Assembly: GCF_000499205.1 (NCBI RefSeq)
Contig: NZ_AWUK01000031.1
Span: forward strand, 1-64,000
DNA: 64,000 nt
Reading direction: 5' to 3'
From: Paenibacillus sp. MAEPY2
GTDB lineage: Bacteria > Bacillota > Bacilli > Paenibacillales > Paenibacillaceae
In this document: one piece after another, positions 25,218 through 34,686 of the stretch
Position numbering within the stretch: position 1 is the first letter of the stretch
Layout of the letters: each line of letters begins with the position of its first letter
Translations under genes and position numbers: made by a program
The notes under the pieces: model-generated
Told to the model about the DNA's origin: nothing
The model's input: only the letters and a program-made list of their open reading frames with translations
Database searches by the model: none

Positions 25218-25733
25218 TTACTTAACCTCGCCCAGACGCTCTGCGAGACGGTCCCATGTTTCCGTAATCCCTTGCAACATTCCCATATCCATGACCGTTT
25301 GGAGAGCTTCTGCGGATACATATTCTGAACGATTAACGATCTTTGTCTTGCCGCCAAGGTCAATGAATTGCATAGTCACCTCGGTTGTCGGCAGGCTCTC
25401 ATCTGTGTTCCCTTCGGCATCCGAGAAAAAATCGGTATATACAATCCGTTCCGGTTCAACAATTTCCTTATATACAGCTTTGCCCCAAGATTCCATACCG
25501 TAAAAATCACCCTGTTTTGTATCCTCACATTTCATGCAGTAATGCCAAGCGCCGCCTGGGCGAAAATCGACGTTACAGACAGGAATCGTCCATCCTCTCG
25601 GTCCCCACCATTGCCGAAGATGCTCCGATTCCTTGAACATGCTGAACACAAGCTCACGAGGTGCGTCAAAAACACGCTCAAGTACAAGTACCTTTTCATT
25701 CTCCACGCTCGACACCATTCCATCGTTTAACAT
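25218..25733 (-). CDS. SRPBCC/AHSA1-domain protein
   Basis: A 171-residue START-like ligand-binding fold of the AHSA1 (Aha1 C-terminal) group. The opening ERVFDAPRELVFSMFKESEHLRQWWGPRG is characteristic. The second in-frame ATG, seven bases after AGGAGG, is the likelier start. It lies 29 bp after an ArsR gene on the same strand; ArsR-SRPBCC pairs are a common bacterial arrangement. The ligand is unknown. Confidence 0.85.
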   Translation of the reverse strand: MLNDGMVSSVENEKVLVLERVFDAPRELVFSMFKESEHLRQWWGPRGWTIPVCNVDFRPGGAWHYCMKCEDTKQGDFYGMESWGKAVYKEIVEPERIVYTDFFSDAEGNTDESLPTTEVTMQFIDLGGKTKIVNRSEYVSAEALQTVMDMGMLQGITETWDRLAERLGEVK

Positions 25734-25762
25734 TGTCATTCCTCCTTATGAATTGGGAATAC

Positions 25763-26110
25763 TTATGGTTTGTCTTTCTTACTTTGCAGTTCACGCAAGT
25801 ATTGATCCAGGTTGTCAAAACGATCTTCCATGACGCTCTGAAACGACTTCACCCACTCATCCAATGTTTGAAAAGGTTCGGGACGGAGCTTGTAGATCCT
25901 GCGGTTGGCTTCGGCCTTTACCTCCAAAACGCCATTATCACTGAGCACTTTCAAATGCTTCGAGGCTTGAGGCTGGCGTAGTCCCAGCCGTTCAGCAATT
26001 TCCCCTACAGTCAGAGGACCATCACGCAATAGTTCGACGATATGCATACGATTCGGTTCAGCCAAAGCGCCCAACAAGGCCATGTCCATACCCGGATTGT
26101 GTCCTGACAT
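25763..26110 (-). CDS. ArsR-family transcriptional regulator
   Basis: A 115-residue winged-helix repressor: ALLGALAEPNRMHIVELLRDG, then VGEIAERLGLRQPQASKHLKVLSDNGVLEV as the HTH. No metal-binding Cys pair of the ArsR/SmtB kind is evident, so it is of the non-metal type. The ATG six to seven bases after GAGGTG is preferred over the GTG nine bases upstream. It probably controls itself and the SRPBCC gene that follows. Confidence 0.87.
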   Translation of the reverse strand: MSGHNPGMDMALLGALAEPNRMHIVELLRDGPLTVGEIAERLGLRQPQASKHLKVLSDNGVLEVKAEANRRIYKLRPEPFQTLDEWVKSFQSVMEDRFDNLDQYLRELQSKKDKP

Positions 26111-26287
26111 GCCTTTCACCTCATTAAGTTATAGTGTATCGGTAGAATCTCATCTCCTTCACCAAAATGCTCTTCTTCCTGATATCTGAAGTATACTCTA
26201 CAAGGAATATTCCTGTAAAGGAATATTATTTAGATAGTCAGTCCCCTTTTCTTCATTAAATACTCTTTGGAACATACCGAAGGACCG

Positions 26288-26315
26288 CAGGTGCTTACCT
26301 TGAGGTAAGTACCTG
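26288..26315. promoter_or_regulatory. Palindromic operator upstream of the flavodoxin-like gene
   Basis: CAGGTGCTTACCTT and GAGGTAAGTACCTG are inverted copies matching at 12 of 14 positions. The site lies 80 bp before the TTG start at 26396. Similar palindromes serve HxlR-family regulators such as YodB and HypR, and an HxlR gene sits nearby at 27163-27522. The link is inferred. Confidence 0.45.
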
Positions 26316-26395
26316 TACTAAAAGTGCATACTTACATCTTGGTAGCACTCCCCTTATACTCAAGAAATATTAGAGTTTAAGGAGGAAGTATTATT

Positions 26396-26923
26396 TTGAA
26401 AACACTTGTCATCGTAGCACATCCCAATATGGAAACATCGGTCATCAACAAACGGTGGATAGAAGAACTCCAACAATATCCGGAAAAATATACAATTCAT
26501 GAACTTTATAAAGTTTACCCTGATGGTCATATTAATGTGCAGCAAGAACAGCAGCTCATTGAATCCCATGACGAGCTGATATTGCAATTTCCGTTCTATT
26601 GGTTTAGCAGCCCACCTCTGCTTAAACAATGGCTGGATGACGTTTTTACTTACGGCTGGGCTTATGGCTCTAAGGGAGACAAACTACAGCAACGCAAAGT
26701 TGCCTTGGCCGTATCCGCCGGAATCAAAGAGGTGGATTACGCGGAAGAGGGCAAATATCGCTATACCCTTGGACAACTGTTATCTCCTTTTGAAACAACC
26801 ATGCTTTACTGCGATGCGGATTATCGATCATTCTTTGCCTTTTATGGGGCAGAACACGAGCCTGCGTCAAGTGAATTGGAACAAAGTGTACAAGACTATT
26901 TGAATTTTATTGACAATATGTAA
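26396..26923 (+). CDS. NAD(P)H oxidoreductase, flavodoxin-like fold
   Basis: A 175-residue FMN-dependent quinone reductase of the NQO1/KefF/YwrO group. It opens with KTLVIVAHPNMETSVINKRW, has FPFYWFSSPPLLKQWLDDVFTYGWAYG, and carries the family C-terminal region. These enzymes detoxify quinones by two-electron reduction. The start is TTG, six bases after GGAGGAAGT. In B. subtilis, related reductases are controlled by HxlR-type thiol sensors, which fits the palindrome upstream and the HxlR gene nearby. Confidence 0.87.
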   Translation: MKTLVIVAHPNMETSVINKRWIEELQQYPEKYTIHELYKVYPDGHINVQQEQQLIESHDELILQFPFYWFSSPPLLKQWLDDVFTYGWAYGSKGDKLQQRKVALAVSAGIKEVDYAEEGKYRYTLGQLLSPFETTMLYCDADYRSFFAFYGAEHEPASSELEQSVQDYLNFIDNM

Positions 26924-26953
26924 TCCTAATCACCAGGTCGTTGAGGAAGCACT

Positions 26954-27043
26954 ATGCTTGTTCTCCGTCTAGAGAAGTTGGCAAAAAAAGAAAATAAAAT
27001 GCATGGTCAATGGCTTGACCAGGAACGTCTTCTGGATGATTAA
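26954..27043 (+). CDS. Possible 29-residue small protein
   Basis: A short ORF starting MLVLRLEKLAKKENKMHG with GAGGA six bases before the ATG, 30 bp after the oxidoreductase gene. The Lys/Leu pattern could form an amphipathic helix. It contains a GGTCAA/TTGACC hairpin. No family was recognised; it could be chance. Confidence 0.25.
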   Translation: MLVLRLEKLAKKENKMHGQWLDQERLLDD

Positions 27044-27102
27044 AGTGGCATTGAAACCATTGGAGATAAATTGCTTCCTAAATCTTGTAAATCAATCATA
27101 AT

Positions 27103-27145
27103 AACAAAAGGATCTTCCATATCACGTATGGGAGATCCTTTTGTT
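27103..27145. terminator. Strong bidirectional terminator
   Basis: AACAAAAGGATCTTCCAT (27103-27120) pairs with ATGGGAGATCCTTTTGTT (27128-27145) with one mismatch, between convergent genes. Confidence 0.85.
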
Positions 27146-27162
27146 GTTATAAAACGGCTGCA

Positions 27163-27522
27163 CTAGCGTTGAACAGACTCCGGGTCAGATCCCATATTGG
27201 CTTCTCCCCAATCACACATCATATGGAGCAGCGGCATCAGTGAACGCCCCCGCTCAGATAATGAATATTCAACTTTAGGCGGGATCTGGGGATATTCTTG
27301 ACGTATCACCAAACCATCCTCCTCCATCTCTTTCAGCATAACGCTCAGGCTCTTAAAAGAAATGGTACCGATACTTCGCTTCAGCTCATTATGCCGCATT
27401 ACCTTGTTTTCGGCCAACCAATACAAAATGACCATTTTATATTTACCACTAACCAGGGACAACGTATATCCAAAGCCGGTGTCTTTTAATGCCACGCCAG
27501 TCGGAACACAGGTTTCGCGCAT
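27163..27522 (-). CDS. HxlR-family transcriptional regulator
   Basis: A 119-residue winged HTH regulator: KYKMVILYWLAENKVMRHNELKRSI, then FKSLSVMLKEMEEDGLVIRQ and VEYSLSERG as the wing. A single Cys at residue 5 (MRETCVP) matches the position of the redox-sensing Cys near the N terminus of YodB, so thiol or quinone sensing is plausible. The start is the ATG after GGAGGGGGAACTT. It lies 43 bp downstream of the AraC gene on the same strand and is convergent with the oxidoreductase gene it may regulate. Confidence 0.86.
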   Translation of the reverse strand: MRETCVPTGVALKDTGFGYTLSLVSGKYKMVILYWLAENKVMRHNELKRSIGTISFKSLSVMLKEMEEDGLVIRQEYPQIPPKVEYSLSERGRSLMPLLHMMCDWGEANMGSDPESVQR

Positions 27523-27565
27523 AAGTTCCCCCTCCTTCTTTTGTTCATCGTACCATAGTGGAATG

Positions 27566-28429
27566 TTATAGAGACTGCCTGAACGTTTTGGGAGACATGC
27601 CATATGCCTTTCTGAACTGTCGAGTGAAATAATTGCTGTCGTTAAACCCGCATTCATACGAAATTTCCGTGATGGACAGGTTCCCGTGTTTTAACAGATG
27701 ACACGCCCTTTCCAGACGCAACTTCTGCAGATAGGAGATGGGCGTCATCCGATAATAAGATCTAAAGATCCGATTCAGATGCCTTATAGAAACATTCGAC
27801 TTTCCTGCAATCTCTTCCAGGGACAGAGGTTCCAGATAATGATCCTCAATATAGGAAATGGCATTAGCCAAATGCATCAGATTATTGCCCTCTATCCCCT
27901 TCTCCTGTGTATCATAATGCCTCGACAAATAAACAACCATCTCCGTAAAACGAGAAATCAGCATGGTCTGATACCCTTGCTGCTTACTTTTATATTCCTC
28001 AATCATGACAGAAATCAGCGACTCCACGTACTCCAGACTGGGAATAGGCAAGGCCATTTTACTCGGATAAGAGTGAATACTGCGATAATACGGCTCCAAT
28101 ACAAACAAAGCCTGAAAGCCTTTGGATTTTCTCAAATCCGGTCCTGCTGAGGCGAGCATTTCAGGTCTGAACATAATATTGCATATCTGAAAATCCTGAG
28201 GATCTCTGTAGGCATGCGGAGTGGAACCATTAATTACAAATACATTTCCCTTTTTAACAAAAAACGCCTCTGTATTGACAACATGTGTCGCATTGCCATT
28301 CAGGACAATGACAAGTTCCGAAAAATCCACATGCCTGTGAAGTTCGGTATCTTCGTCATGTCCTCCATATTGAATATAAAATGGGAACTCCGGATCGGCT
28401 GTAAACCAATTCAAATAGGCGTTGCTCAA
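27566..28429 (-). CDS. AraC-family regulator with N-terminal cupin
   Basis: A 287-residue regulator. The N-terminal AraC-binding cupin (residues 10-90: ELHRHVDFSELVIVLNG, GNVFVINGSTPHAY) would bind a sugar. The C-terminal double HTH lies at about residues 185-285 (LSLEEIAGKSNVSIRHLNRIFR and ITEISYECGFNDSNYFTRQFRKAYGMSP). The overall look recalls RhaS/RhaR. The start is placed at a TTG seven bases after GGAGGG; the ATG five codons upstream has no ribosome site. It is divergent from the sugar-binding protein gene at 28683, which it probably controls. Confidence 0.86.
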   Translation of the reverse strand: MSNAYLNWFTADPEFPFYIQYGGHDEDTELHRHVDFSELVIVLNGNATHVVNTEAFFVKKGNVFVINGSTPHAYRDPQDFQICNIMFRPEMLASAGPDLRKSKGFQALFVLEPYYRSIHSYPSKMALPIPSLEYVESLISVMIEEYKSKQQGYQTMLISRFTEMVVYLSRHYDTQEKGIEGNNLMHLANAISYIEDHYLEPLSLEEIAGKSNVSIRHLNRIFRSYYRMTPISYLQKLRLERACHLLKHGNLSITEISYECGFNDSNYFTRQFRKAYGMSPKTFRQSL

Positions 28430-28637
28430 CAGTTCGCCCTCCATGGTTCATGCTGGGATGAATGTCTATATCATGCTACTCCTGGACCGAAAAATCAAGG
28501 TTTGCCGATCATAAGACCTCTATAATTCCTCATGTAGCCATGCAAATTTAGCACAGAAACGAGGGGTGTTATGAATCGTGAAAACAGGATTATATGATTG
28601 ATCTGTCGGATGCAGGGACTTTTTTAAAATCCATAAT

Positions 28638-28651
28638 TGTAAACGCATTCA
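28638..28651. promoter_or_regulatory. cre-like CcpA site upstream of the binding protein gene
   Basis: TGTAAACGCATTCA differs from the degenerate cre consensus at one specified position and differs from the site at 22797-22810 by a single base. It lies 32 bp before the start of the gene at 28683. Confidence 0.5.
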
Positions 28652-28682
28652 AGAAAATAATGAATAACAACAGGGGGTTAAT

Positions 28683-30371
28683 ATGATTCATACAATGAGA
28701 AAGATTGCAAAATACTCTGTGGTCCTCACAGTCTCATTAAGCTTGCTGGCAGGATGCAGTAGCGGCAATGACCGTTTGGAAGGTAATGAAGGAAGTGACA
28801 GTGATACTTCACCGATGACGTTGACTTTCTTCGGAGCGGATTCCAACGCAAACTGGAATAAGATGCAGGATGATGTGGGTAAGGAGATAACCAAACAGAC
28901 AGGAATTACACTTGATGCGGAATTTGCAGTGTCGGACCCCGCACAGAGACTGGCACTGATCGCGGCAAGTGGAGATTACCCGGATCTGATCAGTCCAAAA
29001 GGGGATTTGGACAAGTTGGTAGATGCAGGTGCCATGCTGGACCTTACCGATCTGATTGATCAGCATGCCCCAAACATCAAGAAGCTGTTCGGTGATCAAA
29101 TCAAACGCTTGCGCTACAGTAACGATGATCCGTCCATCTATGTCATCCCTACCTACTCTGCCATAGACGGAGTCAACTTCGTGGCTGGCGCAGGTTTCGA
29201 GCTTCAGCATCGTGCTGTAAAAGAGGCCGGTTATCCACAGATCAATACACTGCAAGATTATGAAAATGTCATTCGATCCTATCTGGAGAAGCACCCTACC
29301 GACGAGAATGGCAACAAAAATATCGGCATGACATTGAACGCAGATGATTGGCACATCCAAATTACCGTGACGAACACCGCAGCTGAGACCACAGGCAAAT
29401 CGGGCGATGGAGAATACTACATTGATCCCAATACAAATGAAGCAACTTATCATTTCCGTACGGAAGGTGAGAAAGAGTATTTTCAGTGGCTTAACCATAT
29501 GTATAATACCGGGTTGCTTGATCAGGAATCTTTTGTTCAGAAAAATGACCAATATCTGGCCAAAGTCGCTTCTGGTCGCGTCATTGGTCTGATCGATGCA
29601 GACTGGGGCTACTCCGATGGGGAGAAAGCACTGAAGGCTTCAGGAAAAAATGATCAGACTTATGGACATTATTCTGTCATGCTGTCCGACCAATACAAGG
29701 ATAACCGCTACCAGTCCACAGGTTTCATGGCTGGCTGGGGAGTAGGCATAACAGAACGTGCAGAAGATCCGGTCCGAGCCATTAAATTTCTGGATTTCCT
29801 CGCTTCTGAAGAAGGTCAGGTTCTCAACTATTGGGGGCTAGAAGGCAAGCAATATACCGTTGAGGACGGTAAACGTGTTGTGCCTGCGGATGTGCAGCAG
29901 CGTATTATCAATGACAATATCGCTTTTACCAGAGAATCCGGTGTAGGACTCTACACCAATATCGGAGGGCATTACGGGGATGGCGTAAAAGACTCCACTG
30001 GCAATTATTTTACCAAGAACTTCCCGGAACAGATCATTGAGAATTATACGGATGCTGAGAAAGAGACCCTCAAAGCTTATGATGCAGCGACCTGGATGGA
30101 TCTGTTTCCGAATGAGAAGGATTTCCCGGTAAAACCGTGGGGAGCGGTATGGAACATCTCCGTACCAAGTGATGATGAAATCAACATTATAGCCAACAAG
30201 GTGAAGGATATTACATGGAAGCAGATTCCACAGGCCGTGATGGCCAAACCGGAAGAATTCGATGCGATCTGGAATGACTATCAGCAGAAGCTCATTGATG
30301 CAGGTGTCGAAAAAATGGAACAGGGATTCACCAAATACGTCCAGGATCGGGTTAAACTCTGGAATGAATAG
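28683..30371 (+). CDS. Extracellular sugar-binding lipoprotein (orphan, no permeases adjacent)
   Basis: A 562-residue solute-binding protein of the large LplA-like type. The lipobox LLAGC lies at about residue 24, so the mature protein is membrane-anchored outside. Regions such as GDYPDLISPKGDLDKLVDAGAMLDLTDLI and FMAGWGVGITERAEDPVRAIKFLDFL are typical. GGGGG stands five bases before the ATG. Its two permeases would normally be next to it but are not here; the following gene, nine bases away, is a beta-xylosidase. It may share permeases encoded elsewhere. Xylo-oligosaccharide is the likely ligand, by context only. Confidence 0.85.
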   Translation: MIHTMRKIAKYSVVLTVSLSLLAGCSSGNDRLEGNEGSDSDTSPMTLTFFGADSNANWNKMQDDVGKEITKQTGITLDAEFAVSDPAQRLALIAASGDYPDLISPKGDLDKLVDAGAMLDLTDLIDQHAPNIKKLFGDQIKRLRYSNDDPSIYVIPTYSAIDGVNFVAGAGFELQHRAVKEAGYPQINTLQDYENVIRSYLEKHPTDENGNKNIGMTLNADDWHIQITVTNTAAETTGKSGDGEYYIDPNTNEATYHFRTEGEKEYFQWLNHMYNTGLLDQESFVQKNDQYLAKVASGRVIGLIDADWGYSDGEKALKASGKNDQTYGHYSVMLSDQYKDNRYQSTGFMAGWGVGITERAEDPVRAIKFLDFLASEEGQVLNYWGLEGKQYTVEDGKRVVPADVQQRIINDNIAFTRESGVGLYTNIGGHYGDGVKDSTGNYFTKNFPEQIIENYTDAEKETLKAYDAATWMDLFPNEKDFPVKPWGAVWNISVPSDDEINIIANKVKDITWKQIPQAVMAKPEEFDAIWNDYQQKLIDAGVEKMEQGFTKYVQDRVKLWNE

Positions 30372-30380
30372 GAGCACAAC

Positions 30381-31895
30381 ATGATGAACTACACCAATCC
30401 CGTGATTTCGGGCTTTTATCCTGACCCCAGCATCTGTCGGGTAGACGACGATTATTACCTCGTAACCAGCACATTTGAATATTTCCCGGGGGTGCCGATT
30501 TTTCACAGCAAAGATCTCGTGAATTGGCGCCAGATCGGCCATGTTCTCACGTCTGCCAAGCAGCTCCCGCTCGCCAATGCGGGGAGCTCCGGCGGCATAT
30601 ATGCGCCGACCCTCCGCCATCATGATGGCTGGTTTTATATGACAACGACCAATGTAAGCGGGGGTGGTAACTTCTTTGTACGCAGCAGAGCGGCTGAAGG
30701 ACCTTGGTCCGATCCCATTTTTGTTGCCCAAGACGGTATAGATCCCTCCCTACTCTTTGATGAGGATGGTCGTATATACTTTCAAACCGCTTGTAATGGT
30801 GATAAAGGCGAAGGAATCTATCAATGTGAGATCGACATCTCGACAGGTCACAAGCTGACAGAAAGCCAATTCATCTGGAGTGGAACCGGCGGTGCTGCAC
30901 CTGAGGCCCCACATCTTTACAGAATCAATGACTTCTATTATCTAATGATTGCCGAAGGGGGAACCGAATACGGGCATATGGAAACCATTGCGCGAAGCAC
31001 GAATCCATACGGGCCATTCGATCCCTGTCCTCATAATCCCATCCTGTCCAATCGAAGCATAAAAAGCAGTATTCACGCCACTGGGCATGCGGATCTGATA
31101 CAAGCACAGGATGGGAGCTGGTGGGCGGTATGCCTGGGAATTCGTCCTGCAGCCTACCCCATGCGTCATCATTTGGGTCGTGAGACATTTCTCGCACCAG
31201 TGACCTGGACGAGTGACGGATGGCCAATAATCGGTCATGACGGACATATTGAGCCCGTCATGACCGGGCCTCAGCTGGCTGAGGTTCATTGGCCCCGCAA
31301 TGCAATCCGGGATGATTTCGATGGATCCACACTGGGCCTGGACTGGATCTTCCTGCGAAATCCGGCTCCTGGAAGTTGGTCACTCACAGAATACCCGGGT
31401 CATCTTGTTCTAAGAGGGAATCCGGTCTCTCTCAATGATGGTCGCAATCCCGCCTTTGTAGGTCGTCGATTGAGCCATTTCTTATGCAACGTGGCTGCCA
31501 AATTGAACTTTGAGCCAATACATGATGGTGACGAATCGGGATTGACTGTCTTCATGAATGAGAGATATCATTATGATTTAGCCATAAAACGAATTAACGG
31601 CCAGAAAAAAATCATATTTCGGCGAACGATTGCTTCATTAAGAACAGAAGAGATTCAGGATTGTGAAGCCGGACCTGTCATATTACAAATCCAGGCCCAA
31701 CGTGATCTTTTTACGTTCTCCATACAGCAAGGTTCAACAATTGGCACTGTACTTGGCTCTGGCGATACACATCTGCTCTCTACTGAAGTGGCGGGTGGAT
31801 TCACGGGGGTCATCCTTGCCATGTATGCCTACAGTCCATCGGGAGAAGGTGCGCCAAGCCAGTTCGATTGGTTTGATTATGAACCGTTGGATTAA
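30381..31895 (+). CDS. xynB: GH43 beta-xylosidase with C-terminal beta-sandwich
   Basis: A 504-residue cytoplasmic enzyme releasing xylose (possibly arabinose) from imported oligosaccharides. The catalytic base Asp is in FYPDPSICR, the second Asp in GIDPSLLF and the acid Glu in APEAPHLYR. The last 190 residues form the beta-sandwich found in family 43 xylosidases (DUF1349-like region). No signal peptide is present. AGGAG precedes the ATG by six bases, and the gene follows the binding-protein gene closely, so the two form an operon. The symbol is given by family resemblance. Confidence 0.88.
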   Translation: MMNYTNPVISGFYPDPSICRVDDDYYLVTSTFEYFPGVPIFHSKDLVNWRQIGHVLTSAKQLPLANAGSSGGIYAPTLRHHDGWFYMTTTNVSGGGNFFVRSRAAEGPWSDPIFVAQDGIDPSLLFDEDGRIYFQTACNGDKGEGIYQCEIDISTGHKLTESQFIWSGTGGAAPEAPHLYRINDFYYLMIAEGGTEYGHMETIARSTNPYGPFDPCPHNPILSNRSIKSSIHATGHADLIQAQDGSWWAVCLGIRPAAYPMRHHLGRETFLAPVTWTSDGWPIIGHDGHIEPVMTGPQLAEVHWPRNAIRDDFDGSTLGLDWIFLRNPAPGSWSLTEYPGHLVLRGNPVSLNDGRNPAFVGRRLSHFLCNVAAKLNFEPIHDGDESGLTVFMNERYHYDLAIKRINGQKKIIFRRTIASLRTEEIQDCEAGPVILQIQAQRDLFTFSIQQGSTIGTVLGSGDTHLLSTEVAGGFTGVILAMYAYSPSGEGAPSQFDWFDYEPLD

Positions 31896-31947
31896 ATCAT
31901 AGTGCGACCTTCGAATTTCAATGTAAAAACGTTGAATATCCTCCATT

Positions 31948-32030
31948 AAAATTATCCCCTTCAAGTCGATACTCTTTTGAAAAGCCTTGTGTGGTAACAT
32001 AAGGAAAAGAGTTAACTTGAAGGGGATTTT
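31948..32030 (+). terminator. Extended stem-loop terminator after the xylosidase gene
   Basis: The 335-bp stretch 31896-32230 has no convincing gene. It holds a long nested hairpin: ATCCCCTTCAAGT (31954-31966) with ACTTGAAGGGGAT (32015-32027), inner ACTCTTTT (31971-31978) with AAAAGAGT (32005-32012), and CCTT with AAGG, followed by TTTT. A weak cre-like sequence (TGAGAGCGCTATCG, 32183-32196) lies before the sensor gene. Confidence 0.7.
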
Positions 32031-32230
32031 GCTATGGTCATATACATCGATTCTTTCAAGCAACTTTCCGCACAACTCCTCTTAAATTTCAGAAAAGTCC
32101 ATTGATTTATTAGAGAAGTTCTCCTAGTATTTTTAGTAGGACACCCAGAGCTCGACATCATAGCAATAGCTTTACTGTTTTATGAGAGCGCTATCGCTGC
32201 AGCACTATAGAAAAACGGGAGGTTGCAGAT

Positions 32231-34531
32231 ATGAAATGGAATCACTTCAAGTCCAAGCTTCTGCTTAAGTACACACTATCCTATATCTCCATTTTCCTTA
32301 TACCTCTTGTTATATTAACTATTATTATTTATCACAATGCTGTGGACACGCTCCGTTCAGAGATCGAACAAACCAATGTCAATCAACTGACCCAAGCGAA
32401 AACGGTCATTGATGACCGAATGAAGGAATTGCAGGACATCGCATTTCGCATCGCCTACGATGAGCAGCTGACCCGATATTGGACCCACCATCCCTATTAT
32501 AGCCGGGAATCGATTAGTGCCTTGGTTAAATACAAAGCGACCAGTTCCATTATTGATGAGCTATTCCTGTTCTTCCGTGGAGATGATAGCATCTATTCGT
32601 CCCAGGGCTCTGAGAACCTGGATGTATTCACCGGCCGCTACAAATTTAACACCTGGAACGAAACGGACATGATCCGGGATTTGAATAACGTTCCGTTTCC
32701 CACGATACGACCAGCAGAGCAAGTCGTCCAAGGAACCAAAATACCCAATTCCATGCTGGCCTACCTTGTACCGATTGCGCCTAACAATACGCCCGCCCAT
32801 GGCACTGTCATGTACCTGATTCACGAGTCCAATCTGACCGGATTGATTGATTCCATTCTCAGCGACTACCATGGGATGACTTATATATTCGATAATTACG
32901 GGCAGGTACTGGCCGCCAACTATCAAGGGGAAACCATTACCGATCAGGAAGTCAAAGCTCTGTTTGCACTTGAGCCGGGAACGCACAGTCTCTCCTTAAA
33001 CCAGGAACCGCATTCGGTTGTATCCGTCAAATCAGATGCTGGCTGGACTTATGTAACGGCTATGCCGAGCAATCAATTTTTTAGCCGTATCGTCCATATT
33101 CGTACCTTTATTGTTCTGGTTTTCTCCTTCGTGGTGGTGATGGGCACTTTCCTTGCCATCATGCTGGCACGAAGACAATACCATCCGATTTCAGACTTGA
33201 TGGAGTTCATTCGGTTGAAAAATAATCCTGAACCTTCCACATCCAGCAACGAGCTGGAATGGATCAAGAAAACGCTGCATGATTACAGCCAGCGCGTAGA
33301 TCTTCAGGAGCCCTACGCTCGTAATCATATACTGCTCATGTTACTGAAGCATGGTCATACCGGAGAAATCCCTTCTGAGTTTACGGACAATCTCGGCATC
33401 CGTTTTAATCGGTCCCATTATTTTGTCATGACCTTGGGCTGGGAAATGCACGCTTTTCCCATCGGCGATAACCCCGAACAACGTACGGTCATGCAGATGG
33501 TAAACGATATAGAACTGCCGGAGTTGTCTGCTTATGCTTACGGCGTGGAGCTTCCACAGCCAGACCAATTAGCCCTCATTGTCGGTTTTGATGCCGAAAT
33601 CGGCCATCATGCCAGCTTGAGTAATCGTATGGAGTCTATTGTTGGGTCACTGCAATCGATGGTGACAGAGCACGTCGGAGTCGCTCCGGCGATTGGTATC
33701 GGCAACAGCTACAGTTCTCCATTGCAGCTGAACCAATCCTACATCGAGGCATCGACCGCACTCGAAGCATCCATGCTGCACGGACAAGGCAGCAGTACCT
33801 TCTTCAACGCCCTTTCCGGTTCCGGTGCACAGGATTCGTCCTTCTGGGTACCTAAGGATGTGCTGCTGAAGCTGGTTCAGAGCTTGAAACAGGGCAGCTA
33901 CGATGTGGCGGTTCAGATGGTATCCACCGCGTTGAATACCCTGAAATCTGAAATGCCATCTGTACCGCTGCTGCGCTGCATCTGCTTCGACATTCTGAAT
34001 ACGATGCTCAAAACGGCCTCGGAGCTTGGCATTCATCACGTGGTTAATCAACTTCCACGGATTACTTCCTATGACTCGCTGGAGGATTTGGAGAAAAAAC
34101 TGACAGGCCTTGCCGCCGAAATCTGCGCCCATGTCGAGGCGAAGAGCGAGACGGAAGAAAGCTCGCTGATGGATGAAATCGTTGCTTATATTGATGCCAA
34201 TTACTCGGATTATGATCTCAGCCTGGGTACGATCTCGTCTAAATTCACGATCTCTTCATCGTATTTCAGCCGTTCATTTAAAGAGAAGATCGGCATGAAC
34301 TTCACCCAATACATCTGGCAGAAGCGGATGGATGAGGTCATCCAGCTGCTGCTGCATACAACTGATCCGTTAAAAGATATCATCACGCGCGTCGGTTATC
34401 TGGACACACCGAACTTTATCCGCAAATTCAAGAAAGAGACGGGTTACACCCCCGGACAGTACCGCAAAATGCACCGCCCCAACGGCTCCGCCGATTCCCC
34501 GGATGACGACGACGAGGAATGTATTGGATAA
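32231..34531 (+). CDS. Membrane-bound AraC-type sensor-regulator
   Basis: A 766-residue one-component regulator typical of Paenibacillus carbohydrate loci. A first membrane helix lies at about residues 13-34 (YTLSYISIFLIPLVILTIII) and a second near 290-312 (FIVLVFSFVVVMGTFLAIML). The roughly 250 residues between form an extracytoplasmic Cache-like sensor. A cytoplasmic linker and central region follow, then the AraC double HTH at about 655-755 (LGTISSKFTISSSYFSRSFKEKIGMNFTQY; ITRVGYLDTPNFIRKFKKETGYTPGQY). GGGAGG precedes the ATG. It probably controls either the xyloside genes before it or the convergent glycan operon after it. The last 15 residues are acidic. Confidence 0.87.
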   Translation: MKWNHFKSKLLLKYTLSYISIFLIPLVILTIIIYHNAVDTLRSEIEQTNVNQLTQAKTVIDDRMKELQDIAFRIAYDEQLTRYWTHHPYYSRESISALVKYKATSSIIDELFLFFRGDDSIYSSQGSENLDVFTGRYKFNTWNETDMIRDLNNVPFPTIRPAEQVVQGTKIPNSMLAYLVPIAPNNTPAHGTVMYLIHESNLTGLIDSILSDYHGMTYIFDNYGQVLAANYQGETITDQEVKALFALEPGTHSLSLNQEPHSVVSVKSDAGWTYVTAMPSNQFFSRIVHIRTFIVLVFSFVVVMGTFLAIMLARRQYHPISDLMEFIRLKNNPEPSTSSNELEWIKKTLHDYSQRVDLQEPYARNHILLMLLKHGHTGEIPSEFTDNLGIRFNRSHYFVMTLGWEMHAFPIGDNPEQRTVMQMVNDIELPELSAYAYGVELPQPDQLALIVGFDAEIGHHASLSNRMESIVGSLQSMVTEHVGVAPAIGIGNSYSSPLQLNQSYIEASTALEASMLHGQGSSTFFNALSGSGAQDSSFWVPKDVLLKLVQSLKQGSYDVAVQMVSTALNTLKSEMPSVPLLRCICFDILNTMLKTASELGIHHVVNQLPRITSYDSLEDLEKKLTGLAAEICAHVEAKSETEESSLMDEIVAYIDANYSDYDLSLGTISSKFTISSSYFSRSFKEKIGMNFTQYIWQKRMDEVIQLLLHTTDPLKDIITRVGYLDTPNFIRKFKKETGYTPGQYRKMHRPNGSADSPDDDDEECIG

Positions 34532-34591
34532 AGGCTTCGAATGACGTCTTTATAAGGAGTTCATCGGATAACCGATTCACCGAATAAATAG

Positions 34592-34627
34592 AAACCTCCC
34601 CTTCATCGTATGGTGAAGGGGAGGTTT
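34592..34627. terminator. Bidirectional terminator between convergent units
   Basis: AAACCTCCCCTTCA (34592-34605) pairs with TGAAGGGGAGGTTT (34614-34627), a perfect 14-bp stem closing both the sensor gene and the glycan operon. Confidence 0.85.
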
Positions 34628-34686
34628 ACGTATTTTCAAGTTTACTTTTCGAGTGTTCGGAACGATCTCGTACGCCGAGGCTTCTT

